A stretch of DNA of 64,000 nt from Alphaproteobacteria bacterium (GTDB lineage: Bacteria; Pseudomonadota; Alphaproteobacteria; UBA8366): contig WHUA01000002.1 of assembly GCA_009377445.1 (NCBI GenBank), positions 248,001 to 312,000 of the forward strand, written 5' to 3'. Made by a program: the position numbers and the translations under genes. Of this stretch, positions 28,313-38,021 are shown one piece after another. Under the pieces are notes generated by a model. That model was given only the letters and a program-made list of their open reading frames with translations. It did no database searches and had not been told where the DNA came from. Numbering within the stretch: position 1 is the first letter of the stretch; every line of letters starts with the position of its first letter.

Positions 28313-28492
28313 ATGGACCGTGAAGGCGCAAACGCGGAAGGTTTCTACATAAAGGCCGGCAGGTCGGCGGTTCGGCTGCTCCGGGAAATGGAGACGATGC
28401 TTCCCCTCCGATCCGACATTCCGAGAATACGGAAACGAATCTCGCGGCTGGAAAAGGCCTTCGGCGATCCCAAGCGGAAACCGAAGCGCTGA
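28313..28492 (+). CDS. Small protein, paralogue of 19629-19802
   Basis: MDREGANAEGFYIKAGRSAVRLLREMETMLPLRSDIPRIRKRISRLEKAFGDPKRKPKR. Confidence 0.7.
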   Translation: MDREGANAEGFYIKAGRSAVRLLREMETMLPLRSDIPRIRKRISRLEKAFGDPKRKPKR

Positions 28493-28528
28493 CGCCGGCC
28501 GGCCGAAATCGATCCGGTCAGCCGATGC

Positions 28529-28708
28529 TCACCATCCGTAGTCGCGCGCCAGCAGGATTTTGGTTTCGATCACCACGTTGGTCCAATGCGCCTCGCTCTC
28601 GCGGTCGCCTGCCTTCTGCATCTCGGATGCGCGCTCGGCCGCGATATAGGGCGCCGTCTCGCCGTGTTGCTTGATAAGCCGATTGGCCGTTTCCGAAATT
28701 TTGAACAT
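28529..28708 (-). CDS. Small hypothetical protein
   Basis: MFKISETANRLIKQHGETAPYIAAERASEMQKAGDRESEAHWTNVVIETKILLARDYGW. Confidence 0.6.
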   Translation of the reverse strand: MFKISETANRLIKQHGETAPYIAAERASEMQKAGDRESEAHWTNVVIETKILLARDYGW

Positions 28709-28849
28709 TTCCTTCCTCTTCGTAGGCCGTTGCAAATTGCTGGATACAATAAGGACGGCTGCGTTAAGACCTTTGTTCCGCAATAAGTCTATTCATCATG
28801 AAATCGACAAAATTGGCAGCCGACGGCCGGCGGGTGCCCCCCCAGGGAG

Positions 28850-29014
28850 GGGAATCGCATTTGCGTATCTTGCACGAATGCCGTGCGTCCTTCGACGGGC
28901 TCAGGATGAGGGAGAATCTTCATGGCATTGAGAAAGGAACCTCATGCTGAGCCTGTCGAAGCACGCACCCCGCTTGTCCCAATCGTCGCGAGCGCCCGCA
29001 AATGCGATTGCCCT
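28850..29014. repeat. MITE-like nested inverted-repeat element, copy 1
   Basis: Ends GGAATCGCATTTGCG ... CGCAAATGCGATTGCCC; inner arms CTTCGACGGGCTCAGGATGAG / CTCATGCTGAGCCTGTCGAAG. Confidence 0.8.
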
Positions 29015-29032
29015 GTCCCCCCGGCACGCTGC

Positions 29033-29057
29033 GGAACCCCTTCAGGCGCGCGCCGTT
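29033..29057 (+). promoter_or_regulatory. EcfG-type promoter for the PLD/TVP38 gene
   Basis: GGAAC-CCCTTCAGGCGCGCGC-CGTT. Confidence 0.7.
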
Positions 29058-29127
29058 AACTCTTGCAGAGCCTGCGCCGCGCACTGGCATTCGGCAGCGC
29101 GGCAATTCAGCCAGCCCGGGGAATAGA

Positions 29128-31305
29128 ATGTCGTCGATATTGGCCATGCCGTCCGACACCGGCGCCGAGCAGAATACGCTGCTGCGCGAAGGCGAGACGG
29201 TATGGCGCCGCGAACAGGCCGGGCGCGCAGCGCTCCTCCTGGATGGCGCGAGCTACTATGGCGCTCTCCGCGAAGCCCTTCTCGCGGCGCGGCGCACGGT
29301 CTTCATTATCGGCTGGGACATCGACAGCCGGACCAGGCTCGTCGGCGAGTCCGGCGCCGCAACCGACGGCGCGCCCGAGACGCTGGGCGAGTTTCTGGCC
29401 TACCTGGTCTCCCGGCGCGAGGCACTCGACATATACCTCCTGCCCTGGGACTACTCCATTCTGTTCCTGCCCGAACGCGAGCTCATGCCGATGGTGGCGC
29501 TGGGCTGGAACACGCCCGACCGCGTCCATGTCTGCCTCGACAGCACGGCGCCCGTCGTCTCCAGCCACCACCAGAAGCTCGTCACGATCGACGACAGCCT
29601 GGCATTCTGCGGCGGGCTCGACCTGACGATACGGCGCTGGGACACCGCCGACCACGCGTGCGACTGTCCCGCCCGGGTCGATCCGAACGGCGACGCCTAC
29701 GGCCCCTACCACGATCTCGAAATGATCGTCGACGGAGACGCGGCGCGGGCGCTGGCCGACGTCGCGCGTGCGCGGTGGAGCGCAGCCACCGATGAAAAGG
29801 CCGCGCCCGCCGCCGGCTTGGGCGAGGCGCGGGACATCCCCTGGCCCGATTCCGTCCGCCCCGACTTCCACAACGTCACCATCGGCATCGCGCGGACGCA
29901 GCCGGAATCCGTCGATGGACCCGGCGTCCACGAAGTCGAGCGCCTCTACCTCGAGGCGATCGCGGAGGCCGGCCGGACGATCTATATCGAAAACCAGTTC
30001 CTGCAATGCGATGCGATCGCCGCCGCGCTCGCCGACCGGGCGGCAAGCCAGCCCGGCCTGGAGATCGTCATCCTAAGCAATCAGGAATCCGGCGGCTGGC
30101 TGGAAGAGCGGACGATGGGCATCGGCCGCCGGCGGTTCATATCGATCCTGCAGGAGTCGCCCGGCGCGGAACGGATACGGGTGCTGCGCTCGGTCGTCGC
30201 CGATGGCGACGGCCTCAAGGAGGTGCACATCCATTCCAAGCTGCAAATCGTCGACGACCGGCTGCTTCGGATCGGCTCCTCCAATCTCAACCGGCGGTCC
30301 ATGGGGCTCGACACCGAATGCGATATCGCCATCGAGGCGGAAACCGAAGAGGACCGCGGACGCATCGTGGAAATTCGCGACGCATTGATCGCGCATCATC
30401 TCGGCGTCCCGGCGGAAGATCTGACAGGGGCAATCGCCCGGCACGGCTCCGTCATCGCCGCGATCGACGCAACGAGCGGGGGACGCAGAACCGTGGCGCC
30501 GATCGATCCCACCTATCCGGCGCCGATACTGGGCGAGGACTTCGAAGTCAGCATCGCCGATGCCGCCGACCCGCGGACGCCGCCGACGCACGCCGCTTTG
30601 TCTGCCGCGCTGGAGCTGCAGCGCCCGCAGCAATCGAAAGGCCTGCCGATCCGGCTGATCGTCTTCGCGCTCACCGCGGTTGCGATGGCGATGCTGTGGT
30701 ATTTCACGCCGATCTCGGAGATCGCGAATGTCGAGACGCTGGAACCCTATTTCGAGCAGATCGCCAGCAGCGGCTGGGCGCCGGTCGCCATTCCCCTCGT
30801 CTTCGCCGCAGCCAGCATCGTCTTCTTCCCGGTCACGATCCTGATCGCGCTCACGGGCATGACGCTCGGCCCGATCATGGGATTCCTCTGCGCCACCGCC
30901 GGCTGCCTGGGGAGCGCCGCCCTCGCCTTCGCCGCCGGCGTCCTGATGGGCGAAAAGGGATTGCGGCGCATCATGGGCCGGCGCCTGAACCGCATGAGCC
31001 AGAGCGCCGCCGAAAAAGGCGTGCTGTCGATCGTCGGCCTGAGGCTCCTGCCGGTCGCCCCTTTCACGGCAGTCAATCTGATCGCCGGCGCTTCGCATGT
31101 GCGGTTCGGCGACTTCATGATCGGCACCGTGCTCGGCATGATGCCCGGCATCGTCCTGATGACGGCGCTCGGAGACCGCCTGCGCGAGGTCTGGCACAAC
31201 CCCAGCGTCGAGAACGTCATCCTGCTCGGCGCGCTCGCCGTCGCCTGGCTCGCCGCCGCTGTCGCGTTGCAATACCTAGTATCGAAATACCGCAAATCCG
31301 ACTAG
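29128..31305 (+). CDS. Phospholipase D/transphosphatidylase with C-terminal VTT/TVP38-like membrane domain
   Basis: Two HKD-type motifs (SSHHQKLVTIDD; HIHSKLQIVDDRLLRIGSSNLNRRSMGLDTE) plus a C-terminal TM domain (VFFPVTILIALTGMTLGPIMGFLCATAG). Confidence 0.92.
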   Translation: MSSILAMPSDTGAEQNTLLREGETVWRREQAGRAALLLDGASYYGALREALLAARRTVFIIGWDIDSRTRLVGESGAATDGAPETLGEFLAYLVSRREALDIYLLPWDYSILFLPERELMPMVALGWNTPDRVHVCLDSTAPVVSSHHQKLVTIDDSLAFCGGLDLTIRRWDTADHACDCPARVDPNGDAYGPYHDLEMIVDGDAARALADVARARWSAATDEKAAPAAGLGEARDIPWPDSVRPDFHNVTIGIARTQPESVDGPGVHEVERLYLEAIAEAGRTIYIENQFLQCDAIAAALADRAASQPGLEIVILSNQESGGWLEERTMGIGRRRFISILQESPGAERIRVLRSVVADGDGLKEVHIHSKLQIVDDRLLRIGSSNLNRRSMGLDTECDIAIEAETEEDRGRIVEIRDALIAHHLGVPAEDLTGAIARHGSVIAAIDATSGGRRTVAPIDPTYPAPILGEDFEVSIADAADPRTPPTHAALSAALELQRPQQSKGLPIRLIVFALTAVAMAMLWYFTPISEIANVETLEPYFEQIASSGWAPVAIPLVFAAASIVFFPVTILIALTGMTLGPIMGFLCATAGCLGSAALAFAAGVLMGEKGLRRIMGRRLNRMSQSAAEKGVLSIVGLRLLPVAPFTAVNLIAGASHVRFGDFMIGTVLGMMPGIVLMTALGDRLREVWHNPSVENVILLGALAVAWLAAAVALQYLVSKYRKSD

Positions 31306-31341
31306 ATCAATTTATCTGCGTCCGATAGGACACAGGTTGCT

Positions 31342-32094
31342 CTAGACGGCGGCGGCCGCGCGCCGCAGCGCAACGGGCGCGCGCGCCGCGCCGGCGATAT
31401 GCAGGCGCGCGACGACCGGCAGGTGGTCCGAGGCGATCCTGGACAGCGGCGCCACATGCGCGCGCACGATCGGATGCTCGCCGATCTCGCGAAACAGGAT
31501 GCGGTCGAGCGCGAATACCGGCCGCCAGGAGGGGAAGCTGCGCGGCGACGGAGCCTTCTCGAACAGCGTCGCGATCGCCCGGATCGAGCGGCTGCGCCAC
31601 TGCCATTCGTTGAGATCGCCGAGCAGGATCGCGGGCGTTGGCCCGCAACCGTTCAGATAGTCCGCAATCCGCCTAGTCTGGCGCCGCCGCTCCCGCACGC
31701 GCAGGCCCAGATGCGTCGCGACGACCAGATACGGCGCGCCGAAAAGGTCGATATGGGCGGCGATCGCGCCCCTGGGCTCGAAGCGCCCCACGCTGAGGTC
31801 GATCCTGTCGACCCTCGATACGGGGTGACGGCTCAGCAGCACATTGCCGAAGCGGCCGCGATGGTCCTCGATGTTCGCGTCGATCAGCAGCTCATAACCG
31901 CGCCGCTCGGCATATCTCTCGAGCCAGGCCTCGTGCGCGGGCAGGCCCCATTCGACCTCCTGCAAGGCGATCAGGTCGGCGTCGATCTGGTCGATCACGG
32001 CCGCGATCCGCGTCGGATTGCGCTGGCCGTCCAGCCCGACGGCGCGATGAATATTGTAGGAGGCTATAACAACGGTCGGTGGAGCGTGAAGCAT
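31342..32094 (-). CDS. Endonuclease/exonuclease/phosphatase family protein
   Basis: VIASYNIHRAVGLDGQRNPTRIAAVI, ALQEVEWG, ILLGDLNEWQ, ASDHLPVVARL. Confidence 0.9.
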   Translation of the reverse strand: MLHAPPTVVIASYNIHRAVGLDGQRNPTRIAAVIDQIDADLIALQEVEWGLPAHEAWLERYAERRGYELLIDANIEDHRGRFGNVLLSRHPVSRVDRIDLSVGRFEPRGAIAAHIDLFGAPYLVVATHLGLRVRERRRQTRRIADYLNGCGPTPAILLGDLNEWQWRSRSIRAIATLFEKAPSPRSFPSWRPVFALDRILFREIGEHPIVRAHVAPLSRIASDHLPVVARLHIAGAARAPVALRRAAAAV

Positions 32095-32259
32095 CCCGCC
32101 TTACATAATGCCTTGCCGGCAAAGAAAAACCCATCGGGCGAAAACTTTCCGCGCTCTATCCAGCACCTCGAGGAATCGGGCATTGTTCGCCCCCCTGGAT
32201 ATTCGAGGGCATTCGCGGTAACAAAATCCGCGACAACCGCCAAACGGCCGGGACCAACG

Positions 32260-33378
32260 ATGAAACACATTTCCATTTGCGCCGCCCTCGCGGCATTCGC
32301 CTTTCTTCCCGGCCCGGGACTTGCGCAGGACCGGATCGTCGAGACCCAGTCCGGGCGCATCGCCGTGGCGGCGGTGGCGGGCGGCCTGGAGCATCCCTGG
32401 GGCATGGCGTTCCTGCCGGATGGGCGCCTGCTGGTGACGGAGCGCGCGGGGCGGCTCCGGATCGTCACGCGCGACGGAAAGCTCTCCGCCCCCGTCGCAG
32501 GCGTACCGCCGGTCTTCGCCGAAGGCCAGGGCGGCCTTCTCGATGTGGCGGCGGACCCCGATTTCTCGAACAGCGGCCTCGTCTACCTGTCCTATGCGGA
32601 GGCAGGCGGGGCCGGCGCTTCCACCGCGGTGGCCCGGGGCAAGCTCGCCGACGGCGCGTTGCGGGACGTTCGCGTGATCTTCCGCCAGCAGCCGAAGGTT
32701 TCGGACGACAAGCATTTCGGCGGCCGGCTGGTCTTCGCGCGGGACGGCATGCTGTTCATCACGCTGGGCGAGCGCTTCAAGTTCGAGCCGGCGCAGGACC
32801 TTTCCAGCCACCTGGGAAAAATCATCCGCATCAGGCCGGACGGCGCCGTTCCGCCGGACAATCCTTTCCTCGGCCGGCAGGATGCGAAACCGGAGATATG
32901 GTCCTACGGCCACCGCAACGTCCAGGGCGCGGCCATTCATCCGGCGACGGGCAAGCTGTGGATCAGCGAGTTCGGCCCGCGCGGCGGCGACGAGATCAAC
33001 ATTCCCGAAGCCGGCCGCAACTACGGCTGGCCGCTCGTAAGCTGGGGCCGTCATTACAATCTGATCGGCATTCCCAAGCCGCAGACGCGGCCGGACCTCG
33101 CGCAGTCCATCTATCATTGGAACCCCGTGGTCTCGCCGTCGGGCATCGTCTTCTACACGGGCGAGCTCTTTCCCCGATGGCGCGGCAATCTGCTGATCGC
33201 GGGCCTTTCGTCCGAAGCGCTGGTGCGCCTCACCCTGGACGGAGAACGGGTGACCGGCGAGGAACGCATTGCTATGGACACGCGGATCCGCGACGTCGAG
33301 CAGGGACCGGACGGCAGCGTCTACCTGCTGACGGACGAGTCCGGCGGCGCCGTCCTCCGCCTCGCTCCCGCCCGGTAG
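32260..33378 (+). CDS. PQQ-dependent sugar (aldose) dehydrogenase, secreted
   Basis: Signal peptide; GLEHPWGMAFLPDGRLLVTERAGRLRIV, SYGHRNVQGAAIHPATGKLWISEFGPRGGDEINIPEAGRNYGWPLVSWG. Confidence 0.92.
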   Translation: MKHISICAALAAFAFLPGPGLAQDRIVETQSGRIAVAAVAGGLEHPWGMAFLPDGRLLVTERAGRLRIVTRDGKLSAPVAGVPPVFAEGQGGLLDVAADPDFSNSGLVYLSYAEAGGAGASTAVARGKLADGALRDVRVIFRQQPKVSDDKHFGGRLVFARDGMLFITLGERFKFEPAQDLSSHLGKIIRIRPDGAVPPDNPFLGRQDAKPEIWSYGHRNVQGAAIHPATGKLWISEFGPRGGDEINIPEAGRNYGWPLVSWGRHYNLIGIPKPQTRPDLAQSIYHWNPVVSPSGIVFYTGELFPRWRGNLLIAGLSSEALVRLTLDGERVTGEERIAMDTRIRDVEQGPDGSVYLLTDESGGAVLRLAPAR

Positions 33379-33388
33379 CGCCGCGGCC

Positions 33389-33748
33389 TTACACGTCGAC
33401 CAGGACCTTGAATCCGCCGTAGACCATGCGCTTCATTTCGAAGGGCACCGACTTCCCGTCCATCGTGGCGGCGAGCCGCGGGTCCTTCATCACCTTGGCG
33501 TTGACGCGGTCGCGGTGCGCCCGCGACTTGAACACCACCCACGCAAAAACCACCGTCTCGCCGCGCTTCAGCTTCAAGTTGCGCGGGAACGACGTCACCA
33601 TCTTGACGCTGAGGTCGTCGCCGACGCACTCCCGGTATTCCAAGGCGCCGTGCTCGCGCCAGATCTTGCCCGCTTTGCGCGCCAAGCTACGGTATTGCGG
33701 AATATTCTTCTTCGGCACCGGCAAGACATATCCGTCGACATATGGCAT
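33389..33748 (-). CDS. DUF1428-family protein
   Basis: MPYVDGYVLPVPKKNIPQYRSLARKAGKIWREHGALEYRECVGDDL...; overlaps the sigma-factor stop. Confidence 0.85.
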   Translation of the reverse strand: MPYVDGYVLPVPKKNIPQYRSLARKAGKIWREHGALEYRECVGDDLSVKMVTSFPRNLKLKRGETVVFAWVVFKSRAHRDRVNAKVMKDPRLAATMDGKSVPFEMKRMVYGGFKVLVDV

Positions 33749-35049
33749 CAGGATTCTCCTATGGTTCGGTCTTCATTTGCATCGGCTCCTTGCGCGCAGG
33801 CAGCGGCGCGCTCGAGCAGCAAGTCACGCTCGCGGGCATTCCGGGTAAGCGATGCGGCGCGCTCGAACTCCGCCCTGGCTTCGCCGAGACGGCCGAGCTT
33901 TCTCAGCAGATCGCCGCGCACGCTCGGCAGCAGGTGATAGCTCTCGAGCGATGGCTCGCCGGTCAGCGCATCGACGATCGCGAGACCCAATGCCGGACCG
34001 AACGCCATCGCCAAGGCGACCGCGCGATTGAGCTCCACGACGGGCGACGGCGCGATCAGCGCGAGCGCCTCGTATAGCGCGGCGATCCGCGGCCACTCCG
34101 TCCGCTCGGCGGTGGGCGCGCACGCGTGGCAGGCGGCGATCATCGCCTGCAACAGGTATGGGCCGGGCATTCCGCCGAGCGCTTCGGCCCGCTCGATCGC
34201 GGCGAGCCCGCGGCGGATCAACAATCGGTCCCAGCGCGCCCGGTTCTGATCGAGCAAGAGGACCGGCTCGCCCGCCGGGCCCGTCCGCGCCCCGAAGCGC
34301 GATGCCTGAATCTCCATGAGCGCGACGACGCCATGCACTTCCGGCTCCCGCGGCGCAAGCTCCGCCAGGATGCGCCCGAGACGGAGCGCCTCCTCGCAGA
34401 GCTGAGGCCGCATCCAGTCGCTGCCGGCGGTGGCGGAATATCCCTCGTTGAAGACGAGGTAGATGACCTCGAGCACCGACGAAAGCCGGACGGCGAGCTC
34501 GGCGCCCTGCGGAATTTCGAAGGGGACGCCCGCGTCGGAGAGGCTGCGCTTCGCGCGGACGATGCGCTGCGCCACCGTCGGCTCGGGAACAAGGAACGCC
34601 CGCGCGATCTCCTCGGTCGTCAGCCCGCCGAGCAGGCGAAGCGTCAGCGCGACGCGCGCCTCAGTGGCGAGCACCGGATGGCAGGCTGTGAACATCAGGC
34701 GCAGGAGATCGTCGCCGATGTCGTCGTCGATCGCGGCATCGAGATCCGGCGCGCCCGTCTCCTGCAGGATCTCGATCTCGCGCCCGAGCTCGGCGTGTTT
34801 CCGCTGGGCCAGCTTGTTGCGGCGGAACAGGTCGATCGCGCGATGCTTGGCGGTCGCCATGAGCCAGGCGCCCGGATTGTCGGGCACGCCCGTGTCGGGC
34901 CATTGCCTGAGCGCGATGACGAGCGCGTCCTGCGCCAGCTCCTCAGCCAGCCCGACGTCGCGCACGATGCGCGCGAGGCCGGCAATCAGCCGGGCCGACT
35001 CTATCCTCCAGACCGCGTCGATGGCGCGGTGGGTATCGGTCGCCGTCAT
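33748..35049 (-). CDS. ECF-type sigma factor with long C-terminal extension (ECF42/DUF6596-like)
   Basis: AVWRIESARLIAGLARIVRDVGLAEELAQDALVIALRQWP, AWLMATAKHRAIDLFRR, LRLLGGLTTEEIARAFLVPEPTVAQRIVRAKR, extended TPR-like C-terminus. Confidence 0.88.
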   Translation of the reverse strand: MTATDTHRAIDAVWRIESARLIAGLARIVRDVGLAEELAQDALVIALRQWPDTGVPDNPGAWLMATAKHRAIDLFRRNKLAQRKHAELGREIEILQETGAPDLDAAIDDDIGDDLLRLMFTACHPVLATEARVALTLRLLGGLTTEEIARAFLVPEPTVAQRIVRAKRSLSDAGVPFEIPQGAELAVRLSSVLEVIYLVFNEGYSATAGSDWMRPQLCEEALRLGRILAELAPREPEVHGVVALMEIQASRFGARTGPAGEPVLLLDQNRARWDRLLIRRGLAAIERAEALGGMPGPYLLQAMIAACHACAPTAERTEWPRIAALYEALALIAPSPVVELNRAVALAMAFGPALGLAIVDALTGEPSLESYHLLPSVRGDLLRKLGRLGEARAEFERAASLTRNARERDLLLERAAACAQGADANEDRTIGES

Positions 35050-35108
35050 GGCGACCGATCAGACCATCCCCGATCCTCTCGTGCAAGGCCGGGCGGCCTG
35101 AACGCAGC

Positions 35109-36227
35109 TCAGTGCGGATTCGCTACGCTGTACTGCGCAAGCTTCGCATCATCGAGGTCGATTCCGAGTCCGGGGCCGGAAGGCAGAGCGATACTTCCAC
35201 GGCTGATATCGAGGCGGGGCGTGGCCACGGTGTCGACCACCTTGAGCGGCCCCACGCACTCCAACCCAGGCAGGATATTGCGCGACGTAGCGCCGAGCAT
35301 GATCTCCGCCATCGTGCTGAGATCCAGCCCGAACCCGTGTCCCATGACGACCTGGAGACCGGCCGCCTCCGCGGTCGCCAGCATGCGCGCGGACGGCAAC
35401 AGGCCGCCGGCCTGCTTGATGCCGAACTTCACGAAGTCGGCGCAGTCGGCCTTGATGACCCGGATCAGGCTCTCGTGATCGCTGATGGCCTCGTCGGCCA
35501 TGATGGGAATCCCGCCCTTCCGGCGGACCTCGGCCAGGCCTTCGAGGTCGTCTTTCGGCGTCGGCTGTTCGAACAGTTGCATGTCGCAGGATTTGACGGC
35601 GTGGCACAGCTCCAGCGCCTGATGGACATTGCATTGCTGGTTGGCGTCCATGCGCAGCTGCACGTCCTTGCCGACGGCATCCCGCACCGCCGCCACGCGA
35701 GCGCCATCCTTGGCGGCCTGGTTGCCGACCTTTATTTTCAGCGATTTGAAACCAGCCTTCGTCCAACGCTTCGCTTCGGCGGCCGCTTCGTCCGGCGGCA
35801 ACTCACCGACCCAGCCGTTGAACTGCACCCGGTCGAGGACGGCGCCGCCGACGTAATCGTGGAGGGCGATGCCTTGCCGCCGGCAGATGAGCTCGATGCA
35901 AGCGAGCTCCACGCCGGCAGCGGCGCCGGGTTGCCCTGGCGTCAGCTTGGAGGCGCATTCGAAAATTCGATTGATGTTGACGGGATCTTCCCCGATCAAG
36001 GCCGGGCCGACACGGTCCCGAATGGCGGCGGCCAGCTCCGGCGCCGTATTCGGCGACTTGGCCCGGCTCGATGGGTCGTTGCTGCTGATGCCGACCGCGC
36101 CGTCCGTGGCGGTAACCCGCACCACGACGCACTTGGTGACGTTCTTGGATACGCCGCCGCTCGTAAACGTGCCCACCAGAGGCATGCCTACGTTGAATAC
36201 CTCGACCTTACCGATTGTTGCCTTCAT
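35109..36227 (-). CDS. Mandelate racemase/muconate lactonizing enzyme family (enolase superfamily)
   Basis: KIKVGNQAAKDGARVAAVRDAVGKDVQLRMDANQQCNVHQAL, FEQPTPKDDLEGLAEVRRKGGIPIMADEAISDH. Confidence 0.88.
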   Translation of the reverse strand: MKATIGKVEVFNVGMPLVGTFTSGGVSKNVTKCVVVRVTATDGAVGISSNDPSSRAKSPNTAPELAAAIRDRVGPALIGEDPVNINRIFECASKLTPGQPGAAAGVELACIELICRRQGIALHDYVGGAVLDRVQFNGWVGELPPDEAAAEAKRWTKAGFKSLKIKVGNQAAKDGARVAAVRDAVGKDVQLRMDANQQCNVHQALELCHAVKSCDMQLFEQPTPKDDLEGLAEVRRKGGIPIMADEAISDHESLIRVIKADCADFVKFGIKQAGGLLPSARMLATAEAAGLQVVMGHGFGLDLSTMAEIMLGATSRNILPGLECVGPLKVVDTVATPRLDISRGSIALPSGPGLGIDLDDAKLAQYSVANPH

Positions 36228-36328
36228 TTCAGTCCCTCATCCACGCGGCCTAACGTCAGCTCGTAGTATCATGATTTTCTGGTAGAGGCGAATACGCCGG
36301 TCCGGGCGCGAGTCCGCTCCAAACCCCC

Positions 36329-36516
36329 GAGGGCAATCGCATTTGCGTATCTTGCACGAATGCCGTGCGTCCTTCGTCCCTCGACAAGCTCGGGATGAGG
36401 AGGCTCAGGATGAGGGAGAATCTTCGTGGCATTGAGAAGATTCCTCATGCTGAGCTTGTCGAAGCACGCACCTCGCTTGTCCCAATCGCCGCGAGCACCC
36501 TCAAATGCGATTCCCC
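36329..36516. repeat. MITE-like element, copy 2, with internal partial duplication
   Basis: GGGCAATCGCATTTGCG ... CAAATGCGATTCCCC; extra ctcgacaagctcgggatgagg segment. Confidence 0.8.
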
Positions 36517-36564
36517 TGCCCAACCCCCGCGCGCAGCTCACTTCGCTCGTGGCCGCAAATGCTG

Positions 36565-37944
36565 CTACTCGATCGGCCTCAGGTCACCGAGCATCGTCGG
36601 AATCAGTTCCGTTACGGTTGGATGAATGTGCATGGCGCGTTGAATGACGGTGTAGGGCGCATCGGCATACATCACGTCGAGCACCGAATGGATGATTTCG
36701 TCACCGCCGATCCCCAGGATCGTCGCGCCGAGGATCCTCTTGGTCTCGGCGTCGATCAGGATCTTCATGAAGCCCTGGGTCTCGCTGCGCTCCCGGGCGC
36801 GCCCAACGCTCGTCATCATCATCTTGCCGATCAACGCTTTCCGCCCCGGCTCCCGCACTTGGCTTTCCGTCATGCCAGCCCGCCCCAAGGGCGGATCGAT
36901 GAACAAACTGTAAGTGGGGATGCGGTCGGAAACGCGCCGCGGGTCGTTGTCGAACATATTGGCGGCGAGAATTTCGTAATCATTGTAGGACGTGTGCGTG
37001 AAGGCGCCGCGGCCGTTGACATCGCCGATCGCCCAGATCCCCGGAACGTTCGTGCGAAGCTGGTCGTCGACCACGACGTATCCGCGCGGGTCGGTTTCGA
37101 CGCCGGCTTTGTCGAGGCCGAGGTCGTCGGTGTTGGGTTTCCGGCCCACGGCGAGGAGCACATCGGATCCGACAATTTCTTCCGGGCCCGGTCCGCAGCT
37201 CGCGGTGACCGCCACCTGGTCGCCGTGTTTCGCCAGTGCTATGCATTCAGCCTCGAGGCGTATCTCGATGCCTTCGTTCTCCAATATCTCCTTCACCGCG
37301 GCGGAGACGTCCTCATCCTCACGCCCAATCAGCCGTGGACCCATTTCCACGACGGTGACGCGGCTGCCGAAGCGCCGATACATTTGCGCAAATTCGAGCC
37401 CGATATAGCTGCCGCCGATGATCACCAGATGCTCAGGCAGGAAATCGACCTCCATGATGCTGGAGTTGGTCAGGTAATCGACCTCGTCGACGCCCGGCAT
37501 GTCGGGGACGATGGCGCGTCCGCCGACGTTGAGGACGATCTGCTCGGCTTCCAGCAAATCGCCGTTGACCCGGACCGAATTGGCGCTCTCGAGGCGACCG
37601 TGGCCTTCGTACACGGTCAGGTTCTTCATCGTCTTGAGCCAGTTCGTGACCCCTTGACTGGATTGCTGCACGATCCGGTCCTTGCGGGCCTTGACCTGTT
37701 TCATATCGACCTCGATCAAGCCGTCTATCATGACTCCGAAGTCCATGCCCCGCCGCGCCATATGGGCCGCTCGCGCGCTCGCGATCAGTGTTTTGGTTGG
37801 GATGCAGCCCACATTCACGCATGTGCCGCCGAAGAGCTTCCGTTCGATGATGGCGGTCTTCATGCCTTTCTGTGTCATTCGCGCAGCAAGCGATGGTCCG
37901 GCCTGGCCGGTCCCGATAACGATCGCATCGAATTTTTCGACCAT
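36565..37944 (-). CDS. FAD-dependent pyridine nucleotide-disulphide oxidoreductase (mercuric reductase-like)
   Basis: DAIVIGTGQAGPSLAARMTQKGMKTAIIERKLFGGTCVNVGCIPTKTLIASARAAH; C-terminal dimerisation region. Confidence 0.9.
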   Translation of the reverse strand: MVEKFDAIVIGTGQAGPSLAARMTQKGMKTAIIERKLFGGTCVNVGCIPTKTLIASARAAHMARRGMDFGVMIDGLIEVDMKQVKARKDRIVQQSSQGVTNWLKTMKNLTVYEGHGRLESANSVRVNGDLLEAEQIVLNVGGRAIVPDMPGVDEVDYLTNSSIMEVDFLPEHLVIIGGSYIGLEFAQMYRRFGSRVTVVEMGPRLIGREDEDVSAAVKEILENEGIEIRLEAECIALAKHGDQVAVTASCGPGPEEIVGSDVLLAVGRKPNTDDLGLDKAGVETDPRGYVVVDDQLRTNVPGIWAIGDVNGRGAFTHTSYNDYEILAANMFDNDPRRVSDRIPTYSLFIDPPLGRAGMTESQVREPGRKALIGKMMMTSVGRARERSETQGFMKILIDAETKRILGATILGIGGDEIIHSVLDVMYADAPYTVIQRAMHIHPTVTELIPTMLGDLRPIE

Positions 37945-38021
37945 ATTCGCCCTCGCTCCGCCGAGGCTCTTATTTCATCGCTAAATGAGCCTAGTAGCCA
38001 CGAATGTCCGCAATCGGCGCG

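Noticed and set aside
28756-28779. EcfG-type promoter for the 28529-28708 gene
   Set aside because: Minus strand GGAAC-N18-GTC lacks the GTT; too degenerate to claim.
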